From UBA4660 sp002405435 (GTDB taxonomy: Bacteria; Bacteroidota; Bacteroidia; Flavobacteriales_D; Sanyastnellaceae), in NCBI GenBank assembly GCA_036747335.1, contig DAIOCL010000001.1:1-64000 (forward strand): a DNA stretch of 64,000 nucleotides, read 5' to 3'. Under the pieces are notes generated by a model that ran no database searches, was not told where the DNA came from, and was given only the letters and a program-made list of their open reading frames with translations. Positions 17,546 to 26,193 of the stretch are shown piece after piece (position 1 is the first letter of the stretch; the number at the start of each line of letters is the position of its first letter). The translations under genes were made by a program, and so were the position numbers.

Positions 17546-19450
17546 CTACTTTTTTAATTTTTGCTTCTGTTGTTCCAGCTTCTTTTTCTGTTCTTTCTGC
17601 ATGTTCTCCAACCGCTCCGCAAAGCCGCTCTTTTTCTTCGGCTTCTTCTTGTTGTCTTCAATCCTGGACAGTAGTTTATCCTCTTCGATGATGTAGTTCT
17701 TGATCACCCTCATATGTCCGATAGAAATGAATTTGGCCGTTAGGTAATACAGGCTCAAGCCGCTGGCGAAGCCGTTGAAGAAGAAAAGCATCATCACCGT
17801 GAAGATGTGCATGATCACTTTCATATTGGGCATACCCGGCTGTGTGGGCGTGGCCGAGTTGGCCATAGTCATGCGGGTATAGAAAAACGTGGAGATACAC
17901 ATCAGCAGCGTAAATCCGCTCACGTGGCTGCCGTAGAAAGGAATGGGGAAAGGCAGGTTCAGAATGGAATCGTAGGCACCCAGGTCGTCAGCCCAAAGGA
18001 AGGATTGTCCGCGGAACTCAATGCTCGCGGGGAAAAACCTAAACATCGCATAGAGGATGGGCATCTGGAGGAGCACCGGAATGCACCCGGCAAAAGGATT
18101 GACCCCGGTCTGGCGGTACAACGACATAATCGCCTGCTGCTTGCCCATCGGATCATCTTTGTGCTTCTCATTGATGGCGTCCATATCGGGCTTCAGCACA
18201 CGCATCTTGGCACTGCTCAGGAAGTTTTTCCAGGTAACCGGAAAAAGTATGAGCTTGATTATCAGTGTGATGATCAGTATAATGATCCCATAGTTCAGGT
18301 TAAAACCATCGAAAAACACAAACATCGGGCGAATGGCGTTTTTGTTAACCCAGCCTATAATACTCCATCCGTAGTCTATGATGCGGTCAAACTCTTCGAC
18401 CTTAAGACCCTTCAGGGTTTTGAATTCATTGGGTCCGAAAAAGAAGCGCAACTGGTGGGTGCACGACTGGGGCACCGCCGAAGGAATGGCCATGGCCGCC
18501 GTGAAGTGCTTGGTGTGTGCCGAATCAACCGGTAGCCTGACACCCAATTGTGCGCCGGGCGCAAAACCTTGTTCGGAAATCACTGCACAACTGAAGTAAT
18601 TCTGTTTGCAGGCCATCCAGTTAAGCCGCGTTTCAACCACGGCATCATCGTCGCCGCCCTCGCTGAGGTAGTCGCGCTTTTCTTCAAACTCTCTGAAATA
18701 TATGCTCGTATGCGAACGCTCATTGGCGAGTCCCTTTTCATTCTGATTTCCGGAGGCATTCCACCGCAACACCACCGGCCTTGCAGCGAGGTCAAAGTTG
18801 GACCCTGCCTTCAGCACGTTGATTTCGCAGGCGACTTCATAGCTATCCGGCTGAATGAAGTATACCAGTTCCAGCACGGCATCACCCGATGCGGAGGCGA
18901 GCTTCATGCGCAGCTCCTTTGCAGAAGCGGTAGCATCTACAGCGCTGTCACTGGGCACAAAGAGAAAGTCTGACGATTTGAAGGTTCTGCCATCCCTTCC
19001 GGCAAATTCGAGGTTCATGGTCGATACCTTCTCGTCCCAGAGGGCGATATCGAGGCTGTCCCAGTAAGTTTTGTATCCGTCTTTTAGGGTTACCTGCTGC
19101 AGCATGCCGCCGCGGGTATTGAAAACAGCCTCCAGTTTGTTGTTACGCACCACCACCTGTTTTCCTTCAGCCGACGCAGCCTCGTCAAAAAATCCGAGCT
19201 CGGGCGTCAGCAGGGCCCTGCGGGCACTCCGCACGCTGTCGGTAACGGCAGTATCGGGCTGCTCACGTGAAGCATTTTCCAGGGAAGAAACCGCTGACGC
19301 TGCAGGCACTGCCGCCCGGGTCGCAAGGCTGTCAGCGATGGTAACGGTGCTGCTGCCCGTGGGCCTGTCCGGTGCCGTCCAATAGGTGAACCCAATCACC
19401 AGCAGCAGCATCAGCAGGAGGCCGATGATGGTATTTCTGTCAAAATTCAA
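17546..19450 (-). CDS. yidC: Membrane protein insertase YidC
   Basis: 634 residues, typical of Gram-negative YidC with a large periplasmic P1 domain. It inserts proteins into the inner membrane, alone or with Sec. TM1 is at about 5-22; the P1 beta-sandwich runs from about 80 to 350; the conserved core starts near YGIIILIITLIIKLILFPVTWK and includes QTGVNPFAGCIPVLLQMPI; the tail is basic and Lys-rich (RIEDNKKKPKKKSG, then a run of KQKLKK). The start is TTG at 19450, with no in-frame ATG nearby, 27 bases after a TATCTTCG promoter box. DUF6438 follows three bases after the stop. Confidence 0.95.
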   Translation of the reverse strand: MNFDRNTIIGLLLMLLLVIGFTYWTAPDRPTGSSTVTIADSLATRAAVPAASAVSSLENASREQPDTAVTDSVRSARRALLTPELGFFDEAASAEGKQVVVRNNKLEAVFNTRGGMLQQVTLKDGYKTYWDSLDIALWDEKVSTMNLEFAGRDGRTFKSSDFLFVPSDSAVDATASAKELRMKLASASGDAVLELVYFIQPDSYEVACEINVLKAGSNFDLAARPVVLRWNASGNQNEKGLANERSHTSIYFREFEEKRDYLSEGGDDDAVVETRLNWMACKQNYFSCAVISEQGFAPGAQLGVRLPVDSAHTKHFTAAMAIPSAVPQSCTHQLRFFFGPNEFKTLKGLKVEEFDRIIDYGWSIIGWVNKNAIRPMFVFFDGFNLNYGIIILIITLIIKLILFPVTWKNFLSSAKMRVLKPDMDAINEKHKDDPMGKQQAIMSLYRQTGVNPFAGCIPVLLQMPILYAMFRFFPASIEFRGQSFLWADDLGAYDSILNLPFPIPFYGSHVSGFTLLMCISTFFYTRMTMANSATPTQPGMPNMKVIMHIFTVMMLFFFNGFASGLSLYYLTAKFISIGHMRVIKNYIIEEDKLLSRIEDNKKKPKKKSGFAERLENMQKEQKKKLEQQKQKLKK

Positions 19451-19477
19451 TGCCTGTAGAGATTAAAAAATGGGCCG

Positions 19478-19485
19478 CGAAGATA
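19478..19485 (-). promoter_or_regulatory. -7 box TATCTTCG of yidC
   Basis: A TAnnTTCG variant of the Bacteroidota -7 element on the minus strand, in the short gap between kdsC and yidC. It suggests yidC can be transcribed independently of the upstream ccm operon. Confidence 0.5.
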
Positions 19486-19488
19486 GCC

Positions 19489-20013
19489 TTACCAATGCGT
19501 GGCATCATCATCCATCCAAAGCCCTTTTAATTTGAGGGCCTGCTCAAGAATATCACGCACGCAGCCCTGTCCTCCCGCCAGGGGCGATATATAGGCTGCC
19601 ATCTGCCTGATTTCGGGCACTGCATCGGCCGGACAACAAGCCAGTCCGGCGTGCGACATAACGGGTAGGTCAGGTATGTCATCGCCCATGTAGCATACCT
19701 CAGAGGGATGTAAGCCGAACTGTGCGAGTAATTCCTTGAATTTCGGGGCCTTGGAACCGATTCCAAGGTGAATTTCAGAGACGCCGAGCCCTTCAAACCT
19801 GCGCCTGACGGCATCACTCTTGCCCCCGGAGAGGATGACAATCCTAAGGCCTTTTTTTACCGCGAGTTGGACGGCATATCCGTCCCTGACATTGGCGGTA
19901 CGCATCTGTTCTCCGTCTGCCGTCAGGTAGACGATGTTGTTGGTGAACACGCCATCGACATCAAAACAAAAGGTATTGATGTCGCGCAACCGTGCTTTAT
20001 AGTTCTTTTCCAT
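19489..20013 (-). CDS. kdsC: KDO-8-phosphate phosphatase (HAD-IIIA)
   Basis: 174 residues from the Met at 20013 (MEKNYKARLRD); codons further upstream lie inside the preceding gene. Removes phosphate from KDO-8-P on the way to lipopolysaccharide inner core. The HAD motifs are visible: FDVDGVFT (motif I), ILSGGKSDAVRRR (motif II/III region) and MGDDIPDLPVM (motif IV). The length fits the tetrameric KdsC family. It overlaps the end of the DUF2520 gene by 17 bases, implying translational coupling. A cytidylyltransferase or KDO synthase gene is not adjacent. Confidence 0.9.
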   Translation of the reverse strand: MEKNYKARLRDINTFCFDVDGVFTNNIVYLTADGEQMRTANVRDGYAVQLAVKKGLRIVILSGGKSDAVRRRFEGLGVSEIHLGIGSKAPKFKELLAQFGLHPSEVCYMGDDIPDLPVMSHAGLACCPADAVPEIRQMAAYISPLAGGQGCVRDILEQALKLKGLWMDDDATHW

Positions 20014-20764
20014 AGCGCTGGCGGTAAATCTCGGAAGAAACTTGTTGGTAGATATGCTTCCATTCGGGGAAGGCGGCGAGCATATCGCGTTGCCTGGCCA
20101 AGGTACCCCGGTCACCACGCACAGCAGGACCGGTCTGGGCCTCTTCCGGACCCACGGCTGCGGCTTTGGCGGCCGTTTCTTGCATCAGGGGCCCGAGCAG
20201 GGCGGGGTCGGCCTGTGCATGGCGGGCCAGCTGGGCACCGATGGCAAACATGTGGTTGGCGAAGTTGTTGGTGAACACGGCCGCGAGGTGCAGTTGCCTG
20301 CGCTGTTCGCTGTTCATCACCACCGCCCTAGACGAAACCGACTGCGCGAGGCCGAGCAGGACCTGCTCCGAAGCAGCGTCGCTGCCCTCCACGCAGAGTG
20401 GCACCCAGGCAAGCGGGGTTTCCCGCAGCGCCGAAAGTGTCTGGAGGGGATACAACACGCCGTAGTGACGCGCGGTGTTAAGCACCTCCATCGGCACGCT
20501 GCCCGATGTATGCACGAGCATCCATTTTCCCGCTAACCACGCCGGTAGTTCGTGCAGCGCATCATCGGCCAGGCAGAGCAATACCAACTCGGTTGATTCG
20601 GGGATTTCACCCTCACGGGCCGCATGGGTACCCAGTCTTGCTGCGAGCGCTGATGCTTTTTCCCCATTGCGGCTCCATATACCCTCCAGCCGGTGGCCTG
20701 TTGCACGCAGCGCGAGGCCCAGGCAAGTGGCCGCATTTCCCGACCCGGCGATAAACACATTCAT
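19997..20764 (-). CDS. Rossmann-fold DUF2520 protein (NAD(P)-binding oxidoreductase-like)
   Basis: 255 residues from the ATG at 20764. The N-terminal nucleotide-binding motif FIAGSGNAATCLGLAL (GxGNxA) and the C-terminal helical domain (QLHLAAVFTNNFANHMFAIG) match the Rossmann-like plus DUF2520 family, related to ketopantoate and pyrroline-carboxylate reductases. The substrate is unknown. It overlaps the ccmF stop by ATGA and overlaps kdsC at its own end. As I recall, DUF2520 beside kdsC is a frequent pairing in Bacteroidota. Confidence 0.85.
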   Translation of the reverse strand: MNVFIAGSGNAATCLGLALRATGHRLEGIWSRNGEKASALAARLGTHAAREGEIPESTELVLLCLADDALHELPAWLAGKWMLVHTSGSVPMEVLNTARHYGVLYPLQTLSALRETPLAWVPLCVEGSDAASEQVLLGLAQSVSSRAVVMNSEQRRQLHLAAVFTNNFANHMFAIGAQLARHAQADPALLGPLMQETAAKAAAVGPEEAQTGPAVRGDRGTLARQRDMLAAFPEWKHIYQQVSSEIYRQRYGKEL

Positions 20765-23631
20765 GACGCACGCTGGTTTTGCCTTCCCTGTCTGATGCGA
20801 TGGCGTATGGCCATTACCGACCCGATGACCATCACAATGCAGCCGAGCCAAAGCACGCTGATCTGCGGGAAAACCACGGCATGGTAAACAATAAAATCGC
20901 GCTTCATCGAGCGGTGCATCTGCATGGTCAGTTCGATGCCGCCGCGCACCTCCTGCAGCGAAAGCTTCACCGGCCACAGCGTAGTCTCGGTTGCAAAGGG
21001 AATCGCCACACTGTCGGCCATCATGGCCATGGGTATTGTTATTTCCTCTCCCCGCCCATGACCATGGCCATGCCCGTCATCCTCCCAAATGCGCACATAG
21101 GCACGCTTGATGTCGACATTTTGCGGCAGGTGGGGCGGAATGCTGTCGAGTTTTACGATGCTGTCTACCATCAACACAATTTCGGTTGTCAGTTCAACTT
21201 CCTTTCCGAGCGGAATAATATGCGATTGGGCAGGCAGGTACTCGGCTGTATCTGCTTTTTCCGTGTCGGCGTATTTCAGGAAGGTATAGAGGTCGTGACT
21301 CAGAAAATGCGCGATGCTCGGTTCACGGCTGTTGCCCTTGTTGGATTGCAGGATGGAAGGCTCGAGTGTGAAGAGGTAATTGCCCGGCTCACCGTGCGTC
21401 CAGGGCGCTACGCTTTCGAGCATTTCTTCTTTCGGGGGAAGCGGATACCACAGCGAATCGGTTTCCCAATCGTGCAGAAAACTGTCCGACGCTATATGGT
21501 CTTCCGCACACCGAAACAGCAGACCGCTGTTTTGTACAATGTCATCTTTGCGGTACTGCCTCGGCCTGCTGTCGAGATAGTCGACACTGCATACCAGCCT
21601 GTCGCCCCGCCATTCCTTTCCCTTATACACCACAAAGTACTGGGCCAGAGGCAGCGTGTCGTGCTGCGTGAGGGCAATATCCTCGTTGTTTTTGAAATCG
21701 CTCGACAGGCTGCGTATATCGAAGGTGTCGTTGTGGCTGACGATACGCTGCCGCGACATGGACAACACTGCACCCAGCATCAACAGCGCAAATCCGATAT
21801 GGGCCACACTGGCGCCCATGTGGTCAATGTTGCCCTTGAGGACAAGCCATGCGTAATCCACATTGGCCACCAGGGCAAATACACATGAAAAAACCAGCGC
21901 TACTTCAGGATAGTTGACACCGCCGAAATCGCCCGTTAGCAATATGCCGGCCGTCAGTGCCAGGGCGATACCTATTGACGGCAACACGCGCTTCATAAAT
22001 TTCTGAAAGGGTGTGTCGCTGTATTTGAGAAACTGGCCAAAGCCGGTGAGCAGGGTTATGATGATGGCCAGTGGCACCTGAAACCTGTGGTATTCGGCAA
22101 AACGCGCAGACTCCTTACCGGCCGTGAAATTGGCCTGCTGAAGGTGCTGAAGAAATTCAGAATCCGTGCCTGCAAACCATGTCTGCAACCAGGGCTTGAA
22201 GGGCGCAATAAAAATATTGGCTACCGGAATGGAGGTGTAGAGTGTAATCTGCACCGCACTGACCAGTAGCACCAGGGCACCTATGAACATCCAGAATTCG
22301 CGGCTCCACAATGCCTCTTCCTTTTCCTGTCTGGGAAAATGCCGACGAAAGCTATGCACCATAAACCAGACCGATGAGAGCATAAAAAGCAGGGTGAGCA
22401 GGGGAACCCAGGTGCCTTCTCCGGGAATGGCACCCTCTTTCACTTCACCATCGGCACTGACTACACTGATGATGGAAAGAATGAACATGAGCGCCGAGGA
22501 GAGCAGGTAAGTATTGCGGTGAACCCTGCCCATAGGCAGCAGCGCGGTCGAAAGCAGCACAAAAAACAAGAGGTAAAACAGCAGCTGGGGCAAAATGCCG
22601 CTGTCTACAAATGAATGCACACTGCTGTCGCCCAATACCCCGCTGCGGTTGAGGAAGGTGGAATACAGCACCAGAATGAATGAGCCGATGGTAAGCAGAA
22701 TTGCGGTGAATACCGCAGTGGGTTTGCGTCGGTTGAGAACCAACAGGTGGGCCGCCCCGGCCAGGGTAAGCCAAGGAACAAGGGAAGCATTTTCAACAGG
22801 ATCCCAGGCCCAGAAACCGCCGAAGCCCAGGGCTTCATAAGCCCATGCGCCGCCCATGAGAATACCCGCACCCAGGAAGGCCACTCCGAAGAAGGCCCAG
22901 GGTATGGCCGGTGCCATCCAGCCCGTCAGGTCGCGCTTCCACAGGCCTGCGACGGCGTATACAAAAGGAACGATGGTCGCGGCGAATCCCAGAAACAGCA
23001 TGGGCGGATGAATGGTCATCCAATAATTCTGCAACAGCGGATTCAAGCCCCTGCCGTCGCGGAAGGCCTCAAAATCGGTGAGGTACGAAGGATTGATGGT
23101 CCATGGCAATCCGAAATTGGAAGGGTGCTCGCGCATCAGCAGGAAAGGATTGCTTCCAAACTGGTAGTCTCCGAAATAGACACCCAGCAGCATGGAGGCC
23201 AGAAAAGCCTGCACCAGCGAGAAAATCGTCATCACATGCGGCTCCCATGCTCCGGCTCGCCGCTGAAGGAACAATCCCAGCACTACATGCCAGATCGTCC
23301 AAAGCAGAAAACTTCCCTCCTGGCCTTCCCAAAGGCAGGAAAAGATGTACTGCATGGGCATGGCGTTGCTGAGGTGGTCCCAGGCATATTTGTATTCGTA
23401 CAGGTGGTTAAAAAGGATGTAAAACAATGTGCCCACAATGCCCACCACCGCAACGGCATGGATGCGAAACGCCCAACGCGCCGCGCGCTTCAGCACCGCA
23501 TCTTCGGGCCGGCTGCTCAGCGTGTAATACAGCCATGTGGCCACCAGGGATGCCACAAATGACAACACCACAAGAAAGTTCCCCAGTATGCCCGGTAGCC
23601 TGTGTTCACCGAGGTATTCTATTCCGTCCAT
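20761..23631 (-). CDS. ccmF: Cytochrome c biogenesis protein CcmF/CcsA-like heme lyase
   Basis: 956 residues of a polytopic inner-membrane protein that ligates heme to apocytochrome c. The WWD heme-handling motif is clear (GGFWAWDPVENASLVPW), with conserved periplasmic His residues in neighbouring loops (for example LQNYWMTIHPPMLFLGF). The chain is much longer than the ~650 residues of E. coli CcmF. After the membrane core there is a periplasmic region of roughly 300 residues, then one last span (VFPQISVLWLGCIVMVIGSVMA). It contains a His-Gly run (HGHGHG, about 854-859) that may bind metal. It shares bases with the ccmE stop and overlaps DUF2520 by four bases, so it sits in the middle of one operon. 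Confidence 0.92.
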   Translation of the reverse strand: MDGIEYLGEHRLPGILGNFLVVLSFVASLVATWLYYTLSSRPEDAVLKRAARWAFRIHAVAVVGIVGTLFYILFNHLYEYKYAWDHLSNAMPMQYIFSCLWEGQEGSFLLWTIWHVVLGLFLQRRAGAWEPHVMTIFSLVQAFLASMLLGVYFGDYQFGSNPFLLMREHPSNFGLPWTINPSYLTDFEAFRDGRGLNPLLQNYWMTIHPPMLFLGFAATIVPFVYAVAGLWKRDLTGWMAPAIPWAFFGVAFLGAGILMGGAWAYEALGFGGFWAWDPVENASLVPWLTLAGAAHLLVLNRRKPTAVFTAILLTIGSFILVLYSTFLNRSGVLGDSSVHSFVDSGILPQLLFYLLFFVLLSTALLPMGRVHRNTYLLSSALMFILSIISVVSADGEVKEGAIPGEGTWVPLLTLLFMLSSVWFMVHSFRRHFPRQEKEEALWSREFWMFIGALVLLVSAVQITLYTSIPVANIFIAPFKPWLQTWFAGTDSEFLQHLQQANFTAGKESARFAEYHRFQVPLAIIITLLTGFGQFLKYSDTPFQKFMKRVLPSIGIALALTAGILLTGDFGGVNYPEVALVFSCVFALVANVDYAWLVLKGNIDHMGASVAHIGFALLMLGAVLSMSRQRIVSHNDTFDIRSLSSDFKNNEDIALTQHDTLPLAQYFVVYKGKEWRGDRLVCSVDYLDSRPRQYRKDDIVQNSGLLFRCAEDHIASDSFLHDWETDSLWYPLPPKEEMLESVAPWTHGEPGNYLFTLEPSILQSNKGNSREPSIAHFLSHDLYTFLKYADTEKADTAEYLPAQSHIIPLGKEVELTTEIVLMVDSIVKLDSIPPHLPQNVDIKRAYVRIWEDDGHGHGHGRGEEITIPMAMMADSVAIPFATETTLWPVKLSLQEVRGGIELTMQMHRSMKRDFIVYHAVVFPQISVLWLGCIVMVIGSVMAIRHRIRQGRQNQRAS

Positions 23632-24038
23632 CAGTTTTCCGCTGTATCAAGCAAGTGCTTATTCTGGTTGTATTTGGAAGGACATTTCATCTGTATGTCC
23701 GTGGCCTGAAAGCGGCCGTTCTCATCGTAGGCGCCAAAGAGGTTTACCGACTCTGAACGCTCCAGGTCCACCGGCCTTCCTTCCCGGCTTCTGAGGTATA
23801 CCCGTTGCGAAAATCCGCTTTTGTCTTTCATGCTGAACACCGTGAGGTTGGCGTCACGCAGGGGATCATTTTCCACCGGGTAAGCGGGATCAAAAAAACC
23901 CGACACCTTAAATTCTTTGCCCGGCTTTGCCAGGGCCTCACTGAAACTCACAGACGTGTTGGCCGCCGTGTAAGTAGACACAAGGATGGCCGACACCGCG
24001 GCAATCAGCACTATGAGTATGATGTGAATCTTCTTCAT
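23631..24038 (-). CDS. ccmE: Heme chaperone CcmE, Cys-type (CxxxY)
   Basis: 135 residues. N-terminal anchor (IHIILIVLIAAVSAILVSTY), then the OB-fold: FKVSGFFD, NLTVFSMKDKSGF, VNLFGAYDENGRFQATDI. In E. coli, heme is held covalently by His130 within HxxxY. Here the equivalent motif is Cys119-Pro-Ser-Lys-Tyr123, the CxxxY form described for Desulfovibrio CcmE. The protein should carry heme from CcmC to CcmF. It lies between ccmD and ccmF with 9 and 0 bases between coding regions. Confidence 0.92.
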   Translation of the reverse strand: MKKIHIILIVLIAAVSAILVSTYTAANTSVSFSEALAKPGKEFKVSGFFDPAYPVENDPLRDANLTVFSMKDKSGFSQRVYLRSREGRPVDLERSESVNLFGAYDENGRFQATDIQMKCPSKYNQNKHLLDTAEN

Positions 24039-24047
24039 GACGCACGG

Positions 24048-24269
24048 TTATTTCTTTCTCAGCGATTTTTCAATCCGGCTCACCTTGCGGTCAAGTCGCC
24101 ACACGTAGGCGAGTATGCCCAGCAGGATGACTGCGGCGACGGCAATGACCACTTTGATCTTGCCGGTTGAATAGAATACATCGTTCATGCGTTCTTCAAA
24201 CTGCGCAAATGCCGGAATGCCGATGCACAAAAGGGCGCACAGGGCGAATATTTTATGGAATGTGTTCAT
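24048..24269 (-). CDS. ccmD: CcmD-family small membrane protein
   Basis: 73 residues from the ATG at 24269. Signal-like N-terminus (FHKIFALCALLCIGIPAFAQ), a short polar part (FEERMNDVFYSTGKIK), one span (VVIAVAAVILLGILAYVW) and a basic cytoplasmic tail RLDRKVSRIEKSLRKK. The last two elements match CcmD, which helps release holo-CcmE from CcmC. The cleavable-looking N-terminal segment is longer than in the enterobacterial protein. Its start overlaps the end of ccmC by 17 bases. Confidence 0.8.
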   Translation of the reverse strand: MNTFHKIFALCALLCIGIPAFAQFEERMNDVFYSTGKIKVVIAVAAVILLGILAYVWRLDRKVSRIEKSLRKK

Positions 24270-25329
24270 AAGCGGTTTCCTGTAAACGGGAGATGCGGTG
24301 TCTGAGGTTGTAAAGCCAGTAACCGAAGAGTATCCAGGCAGCCACGGCGGGATAAAACACGGCGCGAAGTGAAGCATCGAGGTCATAACTCGAAAAAGCT
24401 GGTGTACCTTCCTTACCGGGATGCAGCGATGCCACAAACTTCGGCATCACCATAAGCAGCACCACCATCATAACAAAGGCAAAAATGTTATACACAGCGG
24501 AGAGCCGCGCACGCTTCTCATCATCCTCCACCGTGGCACGCAGCACGATATAGGAAGCATAAAGCAGAAAAACCACCAGCGCGCCATTCAGCTGGGGATC
24601 ATTGGTCCACCAGGCTGTCCATGTAAACCTCGCCCAGATACTGCCTGTGAGCAGACCCAGTATACAAAATACGAGGCCTACAGACACGGCTGCTGCAGCC
24701 CGTCGGTCATGCACGAGGGCAGTGACACCTGATTGCCTGTCAAGCGCTTCGCCTGATGGTTTGCGCTGAAGTTTCAACATATAGGCCACACTCTGAACCA
24801 CGGAAATGAACATCAGAAAAAACATAGTAAACCACATAGGCACATGCCACATCAGGTTGCGAATACTCTCAAAAATCACCGGCTGAAACGGGAAGCCAAA
24901 TGCGGTGTAAACATTGTTCTTCACTTTCACCTCACACCGACCCGCATCTTTGCCGGATGATATCGCCGCTGCTGCGGTGCGCAATGCCAGTGGTAAATAA
25001 ATCGTTCCATCGGTATCATTGTTCACATAGACCGACATGATGGGGGCACTCAGCGTATCAGGCAGCACACATTCGACCGCTAACTCATGGTCGCTCAGCG
25101 CTTGTACCTCCGTGCAGTAATAGACGCTGTCGCCTTCGAGGAAGGCCTGCAGTGATGCCGACGATTGGCTGAAATGGGTTCGGTAACCATATACCCTGAA
25201 GGTGTTGAGCCCGGGTTTGACCTCCCGCTTGTCGGTGCCTGTAAGGCCCGGCACCATGGGCACCCAAAGGCTGAAAACCGCCACATAGAGCAGCAGCGAG
25301 GCACAAATTACTTTGAGGACAGGGTGCAT
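24253..25329 (-). CDS. ccmC: Heme exporter/handling protein CcmC with extra periplasmic insert
   Basis: 358 residues against about 245 in E. coli. Six spans can be seen (for example VICASLLLYVAVFSLWVPM, WFTMFFLMFISVVQSVAY and LVFCILGLLTGSIWAR), with the tryptophan-rich WWD-type motif FTWTAWWTNDPQLNGALV that binds heme. The extra length is a soluble periplasmic domain, about residues 30-160, between span 1 and the HVPMWF segment. CcmC loads heme onto CcmE. It lies 60 bases after ccmB and overlaps ccmD. Confidence 0.88.
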   Translation of the reverse strand: MHPVLKVICASLLLYVAVFSLWVPMVPGLTGTDKREVKPGLNTFRVYGYRTHFSQSSASLQAFLEGDSVYYCTEVQALSDHELAVECVLPDTLSAPIMSVYVNNDTDGTIYLPLALRTAAAAISSGKDAGRCEVKVKNNVYTAFGFPFQPVIFESIRNLMWHVPMWFTMFFLMFISVVQSVAYMLKLQRKPSGEALDRQSGVTALVHDRRAAAAVSVGLVFCILGLLTGSIWARFTWTAWWTNDPQLNGALVVFLLYASYIVLRATVEDDEKRARLSAVYNIFAFVMMVVLLMVMPKFVASLHPGKEGTPAFSSYDLDASLRAVFYPAVAAWILFGYWLYNLRHRISRLQETAYEHIP

Positions 25330-25389
25330 ATTAATTGCTTGACTTTCATGCCAGTAACCAATTTTCTACGCTGCGTCACCGGCCTGCCA

Positions 25390-26061
25390 TTATTCACGCC
25401 AAAGGTAGGGAAACAACAGAGCAGCCAACAGAACCGCACTCACAGTAAGCACCCCCATGACCAACAGCTGAAACATGTTTTCACTCCACGGAAGCCCCTC
25501 CAGCGCGTGAAGGCTGAAACGCACTACCGAAAGGAGGAGCGGTATGAGTACCGGAAAACCAAGAATGGCCATAAGTCCCGGACTGTTGCCCGCCTTGTAG
25601 GCCAGTCCGGCAATAAAAGTGACCATCGCTGCCAGGCCGATACTGCCCACGGCCAGCCCCGTAAAAAACTGCACCATGTCAGCCTGTTCGGTAATTCCCT
25701 GGCCGAGGAACAACAGAAAAAGCGCCAGTGAAAACGTATTGAGCAGTAGCACCAACAGCGCATTGTACAACATTTTTCCGAGGATCACCGCCCGCGCGCT
25801 GACAAGGGTATAGAGGTAGAGCTGAACACCCTGACCTTCTGCCTGAAAGGTGCGCATGAGGGCATTGAATACGGTAAAAATGGCTGTAATCCAAACCAGG
25901 GCGCCCCAGGTGGCCACCTTGTCAACCCGCTGCAAGGTCAGGTAGCACACAAATACGGTGCTGATGACATAGATAACGATACCCGCAAGGGCGTGCCGCT
26001 GCCGAAATTCCAGCATAAATTCCTTTCTGACCAGAGCGGCGATTTCGCGAAACAGTAACAC
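25390..26061 (-). CDS. ccmB: Heme exporter membrane subunit CcmB
   Basis: 223 residues from the GTG at 26061. An ATG 13 codons further upstream (26100) also opens the frame, but the CcmB family starts near LLFREIAALVRKEF, and a -7 box overlaps those codons. The conserved N-terminal KEFMLEFRQRHALAGI and six hydrophobic segments match CcmB, the permease of the CcmAB complex. No ccmA ATPase gene lies next to it, which is unusual. This is the first gene of the ccm operon. Confidence 0.88.
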   Translation of the reverse strand: MLLFREIAALVRKEFMLEFRQRHALAGIVIYVISTVFVCYLTLQRVDKVATWGALVWITAIFTVFNALMRTFQAEGQGVQLYLYTLVSARAVILGKMLYNALLVLLLNTFSLALFLLFLGQGITEQADMVQFFTGLAVGSIGLAAMVTFIAGLAYKAGNSPGLMAILGFPVLIPLLLSVVRFSLHALEGLPWSENMFQLLVMGVLTVSAVLLAALLFPYLWRE

Positions 26062-26065
26062 CCTG

Positions 26066-26073
26066 CAAATGAA
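26066..26073 (-). promoter_or_regulatory. -7 box TTCATTTG directly before the ccmB GTG
   Basis: One mismatch to TAnnTTTG on the minus strand. Four bases separate it from the GTG start, the same spacing as at 11571 and 47308. It would drive the whole ccm operon from a leaderless start. Confidence 0.5.
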
Positions 26074-26180
26074 ACAAAAAAGAAGGCCGGTCATGACCAA
26101 GGCGCAATTTATCCGTCAACCGGTTGGGATGCGCAGCACCCGCACCCAACGCCCCCGCGAAGCGCAAAGGGTGCAGGGCG

Positions 26181-26188
26181 TACCTTTA
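26181..26188 (+). promoter_or_regulatory. -7 box TACCTTTA of the sirtuin gene
   Basis: One mismatch to TAnnTTTG, ending five bases before the ATG at 26194. It is divergent from the ccmB promoter about 110 bases away. Confidence 0.45.
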
Positions 26189-26193
26189 GCCCC

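Noticed and set aside
20779..21888. 369-codon open frame on the plus strand
   Set aside because: It lies entirely antisense to ccmF, is rich in His and Arg and has no family features; it is a shadow of the GC-rich minus-strand gene.
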